From: Virgibacillus_O xinjiangensis
Lineage (GTDB): Bacteria > Bacillota > Bacilli > Bacillales > Amphibacillaceae
Assembly (NCBI RefSeq): GCF_042643145.1
Contig: NZ_JBHRSA010000004.1
Span: forward strand, 186,001 to 250,000
DNA: 64,000 nucleotides
Reading direction: 5' to 3'
Part shown: piece by piece, positions 16,657 to 25,209 of the stretch
Layout of the letters: every line of letters begins with the position of its first letter
How positions within the stretch are numbered: position 1 is the stretch's first letter
Translations under genes and position numbers: made by a program
Notes under the pieces: generated by a model
The model's input: only the letters and a program-made list of their open reading frames with translations
Told to the model about the DNA's origin: nothing
Databases searched by the model: none

Positions 16657-17276
16657 GTCGTCCCTCCTTCCCATATGACGGTGATTTCCTTATCGTAAAT
16701 CTCCCAGACCTCCCGCAGCAGGAGTTTTACTTCTTCATGCTCATTCTGTTCTTCGTCGGCTGATTCCTGTTCTTCTGTATCGATGACAATTTCCTCAACA
16801 ACATTCACTGCCCCCTCCCCTTCTCCATGATCTTGCAGATAGACAATGACCTCCTCCAGGCTTTCGAAGCTGTAATCCTCACCCTGGGAGAACGTAAAGG
16901 TGATATCGTTGATCTCCGCCTGGTGCTTCTCCATTAATGGATCTCTTGCTAGATCTTTCAACTGGACAGCCATTTGTTCTAAAATATATGCATCCTGGGA
17001 GGCTTGTATTTCATTTTTTTGCATTTCTATCAAATTTTTCATGGAATCCTCCTTTCCTGCACCTGCCTCCATTTGTGAAAAGGCAGCGTCGATCTGCTGC
17101 TCGATATCCACGTCAAATATATAAAAAATAGGCTGGAGTATTAATAAAATCAAGATGAGACCAATCGTTAATTTTATATATTTCTTCATAGTAGTTGCAG
17201 GTATCAGCAAATCAATGACAGCTGCCAGCAAAAGAAATAGAATAATCTGGGTTACCCATTGGAAGAGAATATCCAT
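16653..17276 (-). CDS. spoIIIAF: Stage III sporulation protein AF
   Basis: 207-aa membrane protein of the mother-cell side of the SpoIIIA complex. Two TM helices lie at about residues 5-27 and 34-54, followed by a soluble ring-building-motif domain (about 85-205) that includes MEKHQAEINDITFTF and a strongly acidic insertion (about 160-185). Length equals that of the B. subtilis protein. It starts 10 bp after spoIIIAE ends and overlaps spoIIIAG by four bases. Confidence 0.93.
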   Translation of the reverse strand: MDILFQWVTQIILFLLLAAVIDLLIPATTMKKYIKLTIGLILILLILQPIFYIFDVDIEQQIDAAFSQMEAGAGKEDSMKNLIEMQKNEIQASQDAYILEQMAVQLKDLARDPLMEKHQAEINDITFTFSQGEDYSFESLEEVIVYLQDHGEGEGAVNVVEEIVIDTEEQESADEEQNEHEEVKLLLREVWEIYDKEITVIWEGGTT

Positions 17277-17286
17277 TCAAACCACC

Positions 17287-18462
17287 CTATCTGAGCAGCA
17301 GAGTAATGTTACTTGCTGCAACTATGATTACTATGGCCAGTAAGAACATGAATGACACGGCAAGTACACAAGCAAGAATGAGGACAATATAGTTACTGAT
17401 CGTGTTTAGACTGGAAATCACCGGCCCATCTCCAATTGGCTGCAGTACTGCAGCAGCAAGTTTATAGATGAGGGCAATGGCGAATATCTTGATGATTGGA
17501 AAGAGTACTAGAAAGAGGATGATCAGTACGCCGACTATCCCTACCGCATTTTTCAAGAGCAGTGTTGCACTCAATATGGTATCTGCAGCATCAGTGAATG
17601 TTCTTCCTACAACAGGAATGAAGTTACCTGTAATGAATTTGGTTGTCTTCATCGCTACTCCATCTTGTATAGCACTTGCTGTCCCCTGTACAGACATGAC
17701 GCCCAGGAATATTGTCAGGAAAACCCCCAATGTCCCCATCGCTACATTTCTGAAAAAGTTCGCAAGATGTGTCACTTTATATTCTTCATTTATACTGCTT
17801 ACAATCAATAGGAGGGCGGATAATGACAACAATGGCAGAATGAAATTTGAAATAAGCAGGCCGCTTGCATGAATGAGGAAGACGATCACAGGATGAAAAA
17901 ATGAGACGGCCATAATATTTCCGAACGTGGCCATCAGTCCAAGCACAAGAGGCAATAAGGCAATCATGAAGTTTGTCATCGAATCAATGGTATCTCTCGC
18001 GTAGGAAAGAGCTAGATAAAAGCTGTTCAAAGTAATGAACAAGAGTACGATATAGACCACAAAATACGCTATTCTGCTGACAGCAGATTTTTCAAAAGCA
18101 TGGTGCATCGTTTGTAGGACACTTGAAAATAGCGTCAACATTATAAGCATGCCAAGAAGTCTTCCATTTTGAATAAGCTCATGAAACAAAAATTCAATAA
18201 ATCCTTGGAGTGTATCTTTTACAGTTATGGAGTCCTGATCCTTGATGAATTCATATACTGATGTCTTTTCCAATTCCGGAAGATATCCTCCATAGTCATC
18301 CACTAGTCCGTTCCAATATTCTTGCACCTCATCCAGGGAGATCTCATCCATTAGAGCGTCCTCAACCTCTTGTGTATCCGGCTCAGCAAAGACAGGGGCT
18401 TGTCCAACAAGAAGAAATAGTACAGTGAAAAATACGATACAATGTCTTTTTTTAATGACCAT
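17287..18462 (-). CDS. spoIIIAE: Stage III sporulation protein AE
   Basis: Polytopic membrane protein of the SpoIIIA complex. A signal peptide (about residues 1-26, ending AFA) is followed by a soluble segment and then seven or eight TM helices from about residue 95 to the end. Conserved stretches include FGNIMAVSFFHPVIVFLIHASGLL and the segment TKFITGNFIPVVGRTFTDAAD around 270-290. 391 aa, close to the usual 399. AGGAGG lies upstream of the ATG. Confidence 0.94.
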   Translation of the reverse strand: MVIKKRHCIVFFTVLFLLVGQAPVFAEPDTQEVEDALMDEISLDEVQEYWNGLVDDYGGYLPELEKTSVYEFIKDQDSITVKDTLQGFIEFLFHELIQNGRLLGMLIMLTLFSSVLQTMHHAFEKSAVSRIAYFVVYIVLLFITLNSFYLALSYARDTIDSMTNFMIALLPLVLGLMATFGNIMAVSFFHPVIVFLIHASGLLISNFILPLLSLSALLLIVSSINEEYKVTHLANFFRNVAMGTLGVFLTIFLGVMSVQGTASAIQDGVAMKTTKFITGNFIPVVGRTFTDAADTILSATLLLKNAVGIVGVLIILFLVLFPIIKIFAIALIYKLAAAVLQPIGDGPVISSLNTISNYIVLILACVLAVSFMFLLAIVIIVAASNITLLLR

Positions 18463-18484
18463 CCACTATACTTCCTCCTTTGTT

Positions 18485-18877
18485 TCAAGCGGCAGGCAGG
18501 AAGGTCAAGATCGCTTCAATCAGTGCTGTGATAATCGGCACAGCCAGCACCAGAATGAAGATCTTCCCCACCAATTCAATCTTTGATGATACGGAACCCA
18601 GTCCCGCGTCTTTAGTAATACCAGCCCCAAGTTCTGCAATATAAGCGATTCCGATTATTTTCAGAATAGTTTCCACATACATTCCTTCAATATTCGCCTT
18701 TTTGCCCAATGTTTCTATTAATTTAAAAATAGTAGCAATATGCTGTACCACCACTAAAAAAATAATAATGCCTGTGACAAGGATGATCAGGAAAGCAAGG
18801 GATGAATTCATATCTTTCACAATAATATACAAAATGCTCGCAATAACACCCAGTAGCACTATCTGCAGAATATCCAT
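18485..18877 (-). CDS. spoIIIAD: Stage III sporulation protein AD
   Basis: 130 aa with four predicted TM helices. The conserved central part IGIAYIAELGAGITKDAGLGS is present. Related to SpoIIIAC, with which it probably forms a membrane platform resembling export-gate proteins of type III secretion. It overlaps the end of spoIIIAC by 19 bp. Confidence 0.93.
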   Translation of the reverse strand: MDILQIVLLGVIASILYIIVKDMNSSLAFLIILVTGIIIFLVVVQHIATIFKLIETLGKKANIEGMYVETILKIIGIAYIAELGAGITKDAGLGSVSSKIELVGKIFILVLAVPIITALIEAILTFLPAA

Positions 18878-19089
18878 GCAATCGACCCTTGGAAGAGAAA
18901 TACGGTCCTGATTTGTTGGAACAAATCGGAAAGGCCGTTAACCACGATGACAAGAACAATTATGAAGCCAAGCAATGTAGCAAATTGTGCTATCTCTTCT
19001 TTCCCCATTTGTTTTAGAATGGTGTGTATCAAAGCCACGATAATCCCTATCCCCGCGATTTGAAATAACAGGTTTGCATCTGTAAGCAC
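18859..19089 (-). CDS. spoIIIAC: Stage III sporulation protein AC
   Basis: Two-helix membrane protein of the SpoIIIA complex: LLFQIAGIGIIVALIHTILKQMGK and FATLLGFIIVLVIVV mark the helices. The GTG start has AAAGGAG seven bases upstream. At 76 aa it is eight residues longer than the B. subtilis protein; the extra tail (SIAWIFCR) comes from overlap with the spoIIIAD start. Confidence 0.93.
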   Translation of the reverse strand: MLTDANLLFQIAGIGIIVALIHTILKQMGKEEIAQFATLLGFIIVLVIVVNGLSDLFQQIRTVFLFQGSIAWIFCR

Positions 19090-19107
19090 AGCTATACTCC
19101 TTTCCAG

Positions 19108-19620
19108 CTATAAAAGCAGCAATACAATAAACAATCCTCCCAGTAATCCCAAACTTTTGGCCATTTTACTGTACCTCCATTGGAGATCCCTTGCTTCTTC
19201 CATTTCTCGCTGCAAGTGACTACTTGTTAATTGAATGTGTTTCTGCTGTTGTTGGAAATCATGCTGGCCAAGGGTTCTGCCGAATTGAAGAAGTATTTCT
19301 TCTTCATTGCTCCCAAGACAGGAATCACGGATCAACCCTGCTACATGCTTCTCCCATACATGGATAAATTCGCTCATTTCTCCTTGCATATCCTGGCTCA
19401 AACCTTCAAAAAAACCGCTCACAGGTGCAGGGACCTGTCGGGAAATACTGAAAAATGCTTCTTGCAGAGATAACTGACTGTACAACATCTCCGCTTCCAG
19501 GATCTGTAATGCATTCTTCAGTTGCCTGATATGCTTGGGCCTCCCGCTTAAACGATTACTCCATTCAATGCCTACCCAGGTAGTAGCCGTTATGAAAAGA
19601 AGTGCGCCAATCCATTTCAT
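19108..19620 (-). CDS. spoIIIAB: Stage III sporulation protein AB
   Basis: 170 aa, with TM helices at both ends (about 2-18 and 150-168) flanking a helical cytoplasmic domain with the conserved RPKHIRQLKNALQILEAEMLY. SpoIIIAB resembles type II secretion GspF-like proteins and is thought to work with the ATPase SpoIIIAA. I chose the ATG at 19620 (MKWIGALL) after GGGGGGAAAAG; the same frame stays open for 17 more codons upstream within spoIIIAA. The start lies 56 bp inside spoIIIAA. Confidence 0.92.
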   Translation of the reverse strand: MKWIGALLFITATTWVGIEWSNRLSGRPKHIRQLKNALQILEAEMLYSQLSLQEAFFSISRQVPAPVSGFFEGLSQDMQGEMSEFIHVWEKHVAGLIRDSCLGSNEEEILLQFGRTLGQHDFQQQQKHIQLTSSHLQREMEEARDLQWRYSKMAKSLGLLGGLFIVLLLL

Positions 19621-20545
19621 TTCTTTTCCCCCCAAGCCGCCTTTGGAGAAGGCCTTCCCCGTTTTCGTCATAGATATTTTTTATCCGACCGGGAATTTTC
19701 TGCCTTTCCAATACAACAACGCGCTGAAATGCCCGCTGCACAAACAGTTCACTAACAGATGGCCTGCTTTTCAATTCTTCGAGACTACTTCCATGCATCG
19801 TACTTATAACGGTGACACCTGCATGTATAGCTTCCTTGAGCGCCTCTACGTCTTGCTGGGTACCGATCTCGTCCACGACAATGATTTCCGGTGACATTGA
19901 CCGGATCATCATCATCATTCCTTCTGCTTTTGGACAGGCATCCATCACGTCCGTGCGCATTCCGAGATTATGCTGGGGAACCCCGTTAATGGAACCGCCA
20001 ATTTCAGATCGTTCATCAATCACCGCAACTTTTTGGGGTGCGGCGTCCCCCCAGCCATCAGCGATTTGTCTGGTCAAATCTCTGATAATCGTTGTTTTTC
20101 CAGTTTGGGGAGGACCGATAAACAGCGTACTGTAATAGCGGGAGCCGTTCAGGAGATATGGTACGATTTGAGAAGCTGCACCAATTTTCTCTTTAGCAAG
20201 ACGGATATTAAGAAAAGTGATGTGTTTCAAAGCTTGGACCGCTCCGTTGATTGTGTTTACTTTGCCAGCCAGTCCTACACGATGCCCTCCTTCAATGGTG
20301 ACATATCCCTTTTGAAGTTCATCGTCCATCCGATACAAGGAGAACTCGCTTAATTGGTTGATGATATATATGATATCTTCCTTGGTGGGCACGCGGTCCA
20401 CCCATTTAATTTCCATGTCGAAAATCAGTTCTATCGGCTGTTGGTGCCGAATTCGAATTTCCTGCAAGATATCCCTCTGTTCATGTATGCCCCTTTCGAT
20501 TGCTTGTCTCATTTCAGGCGGAAACAGCCGTAATATCTCCCTCAT
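19565..20545 (-). CDS. spoIIIAA: Stage III sporulation protein AA (ATPase)
   Basis: Cytoplasmic AAA+/VirB11-like ATPase thought to power the mother-cell-to-forespore channel. Walker A GPPQTGKT at 144-151, Walker B-type IIVVDEIGT near 222, and ISTMHGSS sensor region near 245. 326 aa, longer than the 307 of B. subtilis because the C-terminus runs on through the start of spoIIIAB. First gene of the operon, 30 bp downstream of a sigma-E promoter. Confidence 0.95.
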   Translation of the reverse strand: MREILRLFPPEMRQAIERGIHEQRDILQEIRIRHQQPIELIFDMEIKWVDRVPTKEDIIYIINQLSEFSLYRMDDELQKGYVTIEGGHRVGLAGKVNTINGAVQALKHITFLNIRLAKEKIGAASQIVPYLLNGSRYYSTLFIGPPQTGKTTIIRDLTRQIADGWGDAAPQKVAVIDERSEIGGSINGVPQHNLGMRTDVMDACPKAEGMMMMIRSMSPEIIVVDEIGTQQDVEALKEAIHAGVTVISTMHGSSLEELKSRPSVSELFVQRAFQRVVVLERQKIPGRIKNIYDENGEGLLQRRLGGKRNEMDWRTSFHNGYYLGRH

Positions 20546-20581
20546 TTTCCACCCTCCATTTCTGCCATTATCTTTATAATT

Positions 20582-20610
20582 ATATGTATGACAAAGCCGG
20601 ACTAATATGA
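20582..20610 (-). promoter_or_regulatory. Sigma-E promoter of the spoIIIA operon
   Basis: Leftward strand TCATATT (20610-20604) matches the sigma-E -35 consensus KMATATT, and CATACATAT (20590-20582) matches CATACAnT, with a 13-bp gap. Transcription would start near 20575, about 30 bp before the spoIIIAA ATG. Mother-cell sigma-E control of spoIIIA is established in B. subtilis. Confidence 0.8.
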
Positions 20611-20654
20611 CTAACAGTGCATTGGAGCCTTAGCGTTATGGTTATAAATGAGCA

Positions 20655-20687
20655 TAAAAAAACCAGCCCTCTATCAGAGGACTGGTT
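20655..20687 (-). terminator. Terminator of efp
   Basis: AACCAGTCCTCT, GATA loop and AGAGGGCTGGTT on the leftward strand run into a T7 tract just after the efp stop. Confidence 0.88.
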
Positions 20688-20695
20688 CCTTTTTT

Positions 20696-21253
20696 CTAAG
20701 CACGGGAAATATATTTTCCATCGGAAGTATTGATGAGTAGTACGTCACCTTTGTTGATGAAGAACGGCACCTGTACTGTATGTCCAGTTTCCAGTGTTGC
20801 CGGCTTGGTCCCTCCACTGGCTGTGTCGCCTTTGATTCCAGGCTCTGTCTCCGTCACTTCAAGTTCCACGTTTTTCGGCAGATCCACTCCCAACACCTCA
20901 CCTTCATAGGTGATGACATTCACTTCCATATTTTCCTTCATGAATTTCAGGTCATTTTCAATTTGTTTGGTAGTCAGTTCAATTTGATCATAGGTGTTTG
21001 TATCCATAAAAGCATGAGAATCACCAGAAGCATACAAGTATTGCATTTTCCTGTTTTCAATATGGGCACGATTGACCTTTTCACCTGCACGGAATGTCTT
21101 CTCTTGGATATTGCCATTACGCAGATTACGCAGCTTCGAGCGAACAAATGCCGCACCTTTTCCTGGCTTTACATGCTGGAAATCAATAACCTGCCAGATG
21201 GAATTGTCCACCTCTATTGTCAATCCTGTTTTAAAGTCATTTACTGAAATCAT
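20696..21253 (-). CDS. efp: Elongation factor P
   Basis: Relieves ribosome stalling at polyproline. Three beta-barrel domains: KOW-like N-domain (about 1-64) with the loop HVKPGKGAAFVR carrying the modifiable K32, then two OB domains ending in GDVLLINTSDGKYISRA. 185 aa, typical. It follows the yqhT peptidase gene by 37 bp, the usual order in bacilli. Confidence 0.97.
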   Translation of the reverse strand: MISVNDFKTGLTIEVDNSIWQVIDFQHVKPGKGAAFVRSKLRNLRNGNIQEKTFRAGEKVNRAHIENRKMQYLYASGDSHAFMDTNTYDQIELTTKQIENDLKFMKENMEVNVITYEGEVLGVDLPKNVELEVTETEPGIKGDTASGGTKPATLETGHTVQVPFFINKGDVLLINTSDGKYISRA

Positions 21254-21290
21254 TCGATTATCCTCCCTATACCCTAAAAGTTCCGTTCAA

Positions 21291-22352
21291 TTATAATGTT
21301 ATAAGTTCTTTTGATGCATGGGTAAGCCGTTCCATTCCTGTGTCGGTAATCACAATATCGTCTTCTATCCTGCATCCCCCTACACCTGGAACATAGATGC
21401 CTGGTTCCACTGTGACCACCATGCCGGCTTCAAGTCTTCGTTCAGACCGCATGGACAGTGCAGGCCCTTCGTGTACTTCCATACCAAGCCCATGGCCAGT
21501 AGAATGGCCAAAGTAGTCGCCATAGCCATTTTCCTTGATATAATCCCTTGTCAGTGCATCTGCTTCTTTACACGTTACACCAGGCTTTATGCCATCCAGT
21601 CCTCGTTGTTGCGCGTTAAGAACAGTATTATAGATTGCCATAAGCTGATCGCTAACTTCACCTACTGCAAGTGTTCTTGTTATGTCCGAGCAATAACCCT
21701 GATAAAAGGCTCCGTAATCCAATGTAATTAATTCTCCCGATTGTATTTCTTTTTCCGACGCCACTCCATGTGGCAGAGCAGAGCGCTTACCGGAAGCAAC
21801 AATGATATCAAAACTGGAGGACACAGCCCCTTGCTTGCGCATGAAAAATTCCAGCTCATTGGAAACTTCAATCTCTTTGACACCGGGTTTTATATACCGC
21901 TGGATATGTTCGAATGCCTCATCGGCAATCCTAGCTGCTTGTTTCATGATCTCTAACTCACGATTATCCTTGACAAGTCTGATTTCCTCGATCAGTCCGC
22001 CCACAGGTACTAACTCCGCTTCAAAAACCTGCTTATAGATCTCATACTGGCTGAACGTTACGTGATTTTTCTCAAAGCCTATCCTCGATACCGCCATGTC
22101 TTTTAATTGATCCCTGATTTCTTTCTCGATCGGCTGTTTATGCTCAATGACTTGGAAACCTTCTGCCTGTTCTTGAGCCTGTTCTATATACCGGAAATCT
22201 GTCAGGAAACGAGCGGAATTCCGACCAATGATTACAGCCCCTGCAGTACCAGTGAAACCGGTAATATACTGTCTGTTTACAGGGCTGGTAACTAATAGTG
22301 CATCTAAGTTATTTGCTTCCAAAGCTTCTCTGAGTTTTGCAAGCTTCCCCAT
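21291..22352 (-). CDS. yqhT: Xaa-Pro aminopeptidase (M24 family, YqhT/PapB)
   Basis: Cytoplasmic M24 'pita-bread' metallopeptidase that removes N-terminal residues preceding proline. The N-terminal creatinase-like domain covers residues 1-125 and the catalytic domain 130-353. Metal ligands are seen in TLDYGAFYQGYCSDITRT (two Asp), GHSTGHGLGMEVHEGP (His), VTVEPGIY (Glu) and RIEDDIVIT (Glu). 353 aa, same as B. subtilis YqhT (PapB). Next to efp, consistent with shared handling of proline-rich proteins. Confidence 0.93.
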   Translation of the reverse strand: MGKLAKLREALEANNLDALLVTSPVNRQYITGFTGTAGAVIIGRNSARFLTDFRYIEQAQEQAEGFQVIEHKQPIEKEIRDQLKDMAVSRIGFEKNHVTFSQYEIYKQVFEAELVPVGGLIEEIRLVKDNRELEIMKQAARIADEAFEHIQRYIKPGVKEIEVSNELEFFMRKQGAVSSSFDIIVASGKRSALPHGVASEKEIQSGELITLDYGAFYQGYCSDITRTLAVGEVSDQLMAIYNTVLNAQQRGLDGIKPGVTCKEADALTRDYIKENGYGDYFGHSTGHGLGMEVHEGPALSMRSERRLEAGMVVTVEPGIYVPGVGGCRIEDDIVITDTGMERLTHASKELITL

Positions 22353-22468
22353 ATTTTCATCCCTTTCTGTTCCCTAAAGTGACCTTCTGTCGTATCCTGC
22401 AGCTGTAAACAGTTTATCATAAACCATAGGCTTTGAATAACGATAAGAGCAGTCGAGAAGCATACCAC

Positions 22469-22972
22469 CTAATCACTTTTCTTCAATTGTGTCTCGTGAT
22501 AATCGTAGGAAATGGAATAGCCGATGAATGTGCCATATAATATATAGAGGCAAAGCGATGAAATAATTGTCTCCAAGCTCAGCTCATTGGCTGGTGGAAT
22601 GTTTTCAAAGATAGGTGTGGCGATATAATTGATGACCACCCACAAAATAATTCCATAAGCAGCTCCAGCCCATAGGGAGTTCACTTTTTTAAGCAGCATG
22701 TAGTAGACAAGAGCAACAACAATGGAAAGAAGGCCGACAAGCAGAATTGACAAGGCTTCCCCAAGCCAAGTGTCCGTCCACCCTGACCTGTTCCACGACC
22801 TTAGCAGATAATGCTTGGAAGAGAGTTCTGTAAAGTTGAAATAATACATGATGAAACCAATAAAACTCCAAAAAATGCCACCGATAAATCCGGTAAGCAG
22901 GGATCTGGGCAAAAGCCCCATTGGCTCCTCCATTTTATTCTGTTCCAGCTTCTCTTTTTTGTTTTTTTGCAT
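22469..22972 (-). CDS. yqhR: YqhR/FigP family membrane protein
   Basis: 167 aa with four predicted TM helices (about residues 25-45, 73-95, 100-120, 132-155) and a basic, hydrophilic N-terminus. It matches B. subtilis YqhR in length and position next to yqhT. YqhR was renamed FigP after it was shown to act with SpoVAF as an ion-release complex that speeds spore germination; a SpoVAF homologue lies at 44.4 kb here. I chose the ATG at 22972 (MQKNKKEK) because GGAGG lies seven bases upstream. Confidence 0.82.
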   Translation of the reverse strand: MQKNKKEKLEQNKMEEPMGLLPRSLLTGFIGGIFWSFIGFIMYYFNFTELSSKHYLLRSWNRSGWTDTWLGEALSILLVGLLSIVVALVYYMLLKKVNSLWAGAAYGIILWVVINYIATPIFENIPPANELSLETIISSLCLYILYGTFIGYSISYDYHETQLKKSD

Positions 22973-23256
22973 ACGATCCACCTCCACTCCTATTATGGCC
23001 AATAGAGCTTCAAGCTATCAGTGCTTTCCTCCTCCACCCATAAAAATAAAAGCTGGTGATGCCATGATTTTTCTGGTAAATTATAGGTAAGCATAAAAAA
23101 TCGCGCAGAATTGAATAATTCGGCCAGAGACGGAAATAATTACTACAGAGAGATTTCAGCTGATATTTTCTTAATAAAGGGATATAAATCTTATATTAAA
23201 GGGTATATATTAATAAGTGAGGACAATTTCCAACCCTTTGAAAGGAGGATATTGGG

Positions 23257-23631
23257 ATGGGACAGAGTAAGCTTTCCATCTTGGTTTATGCGCTGATTGG
23301 CCTGGCAGCAGTTGGAATCGTATCACAACTATTGACCAATACAGCCAGTTTCTTTACAAATATATTGATTATGCTCGGAGTAGGTGCTGCACTCTTTGGT
23401 ATCTTCTACTTATTCATTCAGAAGCGGAGAGCTCCTTCGAATGATATGAAAAAATACAAAAAAGCAGTAAAACAGTCGAAAGCTAAATATAAAAGTCATC
23501 CGTCAAATATGCAGGCAAAGGCTGCAAAGAAACACCAGCCTGCCTCTATCAAGAAAAAAACCAGCCGTCGTGCGGGTTCGCACTTGAGAGTCATAGACGG
23601 TAACAAATCCAAAAAGAAACGGCCGGGCTGA
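23257..23631 (+). CDS. yqhP: SA1362 family membrane protein (YqhP)
   Basis: 124 aa: two adjacent TM helices (about residues 7-26 and 31-52) and a very basic, Lys-rich tail of 70 residues. Length, architecture and position between yqhR and yqhO match B. subtilis YqhP. Function unknown; the tail may contact nucleic acid or anionic lipids (inference). AAAGGAGG lies upstream of the ATG. Confidence 0.8.
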   Translation: MGQSKLSILVYALIGLAAVGIVSQLLTNTASFFTNILIMLGVGAALFGIFYLFIQKRRAPSNDMKKYKKAVKQSKAKYKSHPSNMQAKAAKKHQPASIKKKTSRRAGSHLRVIDGNKSKKKRPG

Positions 23632-23659
23632 GCACAATAGCAGCACGGCTGTTTCTTTT

Positions 23660-24553
23660 TTATTTTGGCCAATACTGAAGAAAGGTATTGGCATAATCCC
23701 TCCCAGTCTGTATCAATGCCTGTTTTGTTCCTTCTGAGAGATGGAAATCAGTGGCATCGACGTCCCCGACCGGGATGAAGATAATGTTACTTTTCTGGGA
23801 TTTGGAGATATATCTCGCATCATGGGCTTCTTTCATCGTTAAAAATAAAGCATGGAACATATCAAATGCATTATTTATATCTCTCGGCTTCCCGAATTTC
23901 TCCATCGACTTCGTCAATCTAACACCTAATACAGGTCTTCTATTGCGACTCCCATCCTGGCTAAACACCCATAAAGGAAAATTGCTCAATAAACCTCCAT
24001 CAACTATGATGCTTTTTTGTCCGGTTCTTCCTGCCAGTTTCTTTGGCATGAAGAAATATGGAAAACCTGCACTCATCCGAACTGCCGCAGCAACTGAGAA
24101 TTCATTCGGGTCAATATCATAAAGCCTTTCCAAATCATCCGGCAGCACAACGAGTTTGCCTAACGACAGATCGCTTATAATCACTTTGAGATAACCAGGC
24201 TTCAAATCATAAAAGGTATGGATGTTTTTTGCTGCCAGCTGTTCTTTGAGCCATTTTTCCAGTTTATCACCCTTATACAACCCCAACTGGAAATACAACA
24301 GCAGCCATTTGCTTGCTGGTATAATCCTGCTGAGGCGAGGGGGATCAAGGAATGACTTCAACTCCATCTCCTGCAACATCTCACTAATTTCCACATGTTT
24401 ATAGCCCGCAGCTAGAAACGATGCCACCATTGCGCCGGCCGAGGTGCCGGCAACCCGTTCAAATTCCAGCCCATTCTCCTCGATGCTTTCAAGGGCTCCG
24501 AGAAAAGCGAACGCCTTTACACCCCCGCCGGAAAACACCCCATCTATTTTCAT
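23660..24553 (-). CDS. yqhO: Patatin-like phospholipase (YqhO)
   Basis: 297 aa with all patatin motifs: oxyanion loop FSGGGVKAFAF at about 7-17, nucleophile elbow AGTSAGAM at about 35-42, and the catalytic aspartate in VDGGLLSNFPL at about 188-198. Together they form a Ser-Asp dyad for acyl ester hydrolysis. The substrate is unknown. No signal peptide, so cytoplasmic or peripheral to the membrane. Convergent with yqhP. Confidence 0.9.
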   Translation of the reverse strand: MKIDGVFSGGGVKAFAFLGALESIEENGLEFERVAGTSAGAMVASFLAAGYKHVEISEMLQEMELKSFLDPPRLSRIIPASKWLLLYFQLGLYKGDKLEKWLKEQLAAKNIHTFYDLKPGYLKVIISDLSLGKLVVLPDDLERLYDIDPNEFSVAAAVRMSAGFPYFFMPKKLAGRTGQKSIIVDGGLLSNFPLWVFSQDGSRNRRPVLGVRLTKSMEKFGKPRDINNAFDMFHALFLTMKEAHDARYISKSQKSNIIFIPVGDVDATDFHLSEGTKQALIQTGRDYANTFLQYWPK

Positions 24554-24639
24554 ATGCTCTCCCCTTATGCTGTTTTTATATCTTTAAGCATAAAAGGAAT
24601 CAATTAGAACAGCGATTACTGACGACTTTCTAATATCCA

Positions 24640-25056
24640 CTATTCGTCCCTTTTTTGGACAGCTTTCAGCTCCTCGATGCGGTCTATGTCATTTTTGAAA
24701 TATTCGACCACATCTCCGATACGGTCGATGGAGTTCCAGCTTAGGTGGTGTTCAATACCTTCTACATCTTGGTAGATATTCTCCTTATCCACTCCGATGA
24801 GTTCAAGAAATTGTTCCAGCAGTTCATGGCGATATACCAGCCTTTCACCAATTTTCTTTCCTTTGGCAGTAAGTGTGAAACCCCGGTACTTCTCATAATT
24901 CAAATAGTCATCTTTATCAAGTTTTTGGACCATCTTTGTCACCGAAGAAGGGTAAACTTCCAAGGACTCCGCTATATCAGACACACGGACATACCCTTTA
25001 GTTTCCATCAGGTTATAAATAAGTTCTATGTAATCTTCCATACTAGGGGTAGGCAT
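24640..25056 (-). CDS. mntR: Manganese transport regulator MntR
   Basis: Mn2+-responsive DtxR-family repressor of Mn uptake genes. N-terminal winged HTH (about 1-72) with SSVTKMVQKLDKDDYL as recognition segment, then a dimerisation domain. All six metal ligands of B. subtilis MntR are at the same positions: D8, E11, H77, E99, E102 and H103, so metal selectivity should be the same. 138 aa. Alone between yqhO and nrdJ. Confidence 0.96.
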   Translation of the reverse strand: MPTPSMEDYIELIYNLMETKGYVRVSDIAESLEVYPSSVTKMVQKLDKDDYLNYEKYRGFTLTAKGKKIGERLVYRHELLEQFLELIGVDKENIYQDVEGIEHHLSWNSIDRIGDVVEYFKNDIDRIEELKAVQKRDE

Positions 25057-25165
25057 TTGTCGATCTCCTCATTTCGGCAAAAGATTTAGTTTAGGGAAAA
25101 AGTCTTCTTGTATTAAGAGGATACCGTAAAAGATAAACAGAGACAAGGTCTTCCTTCCTGAACAT

Positions 25166-25201
25166 GAAAAAGGACCGGCGGTCTAACGCCGGTCCTGAGA
25201 A
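25166..25201 (-). terminator. Terminator of nrdJ
   Basis: AGGACCGGC, short loop and GCCGGTCCT form a strong GC stem followed by TTTTT on the leftward strand. Confidence 0.88.
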
Positions 25202-25209
25202 ATTTTAAT

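Noticed and set aside
23111..23296. 61-codon ORF ahead of yqhP
   Set aside because: Overlaps the yqhP start in another frame and has no ribosome-binding site; the segment reads as an AT-rich promoter region.
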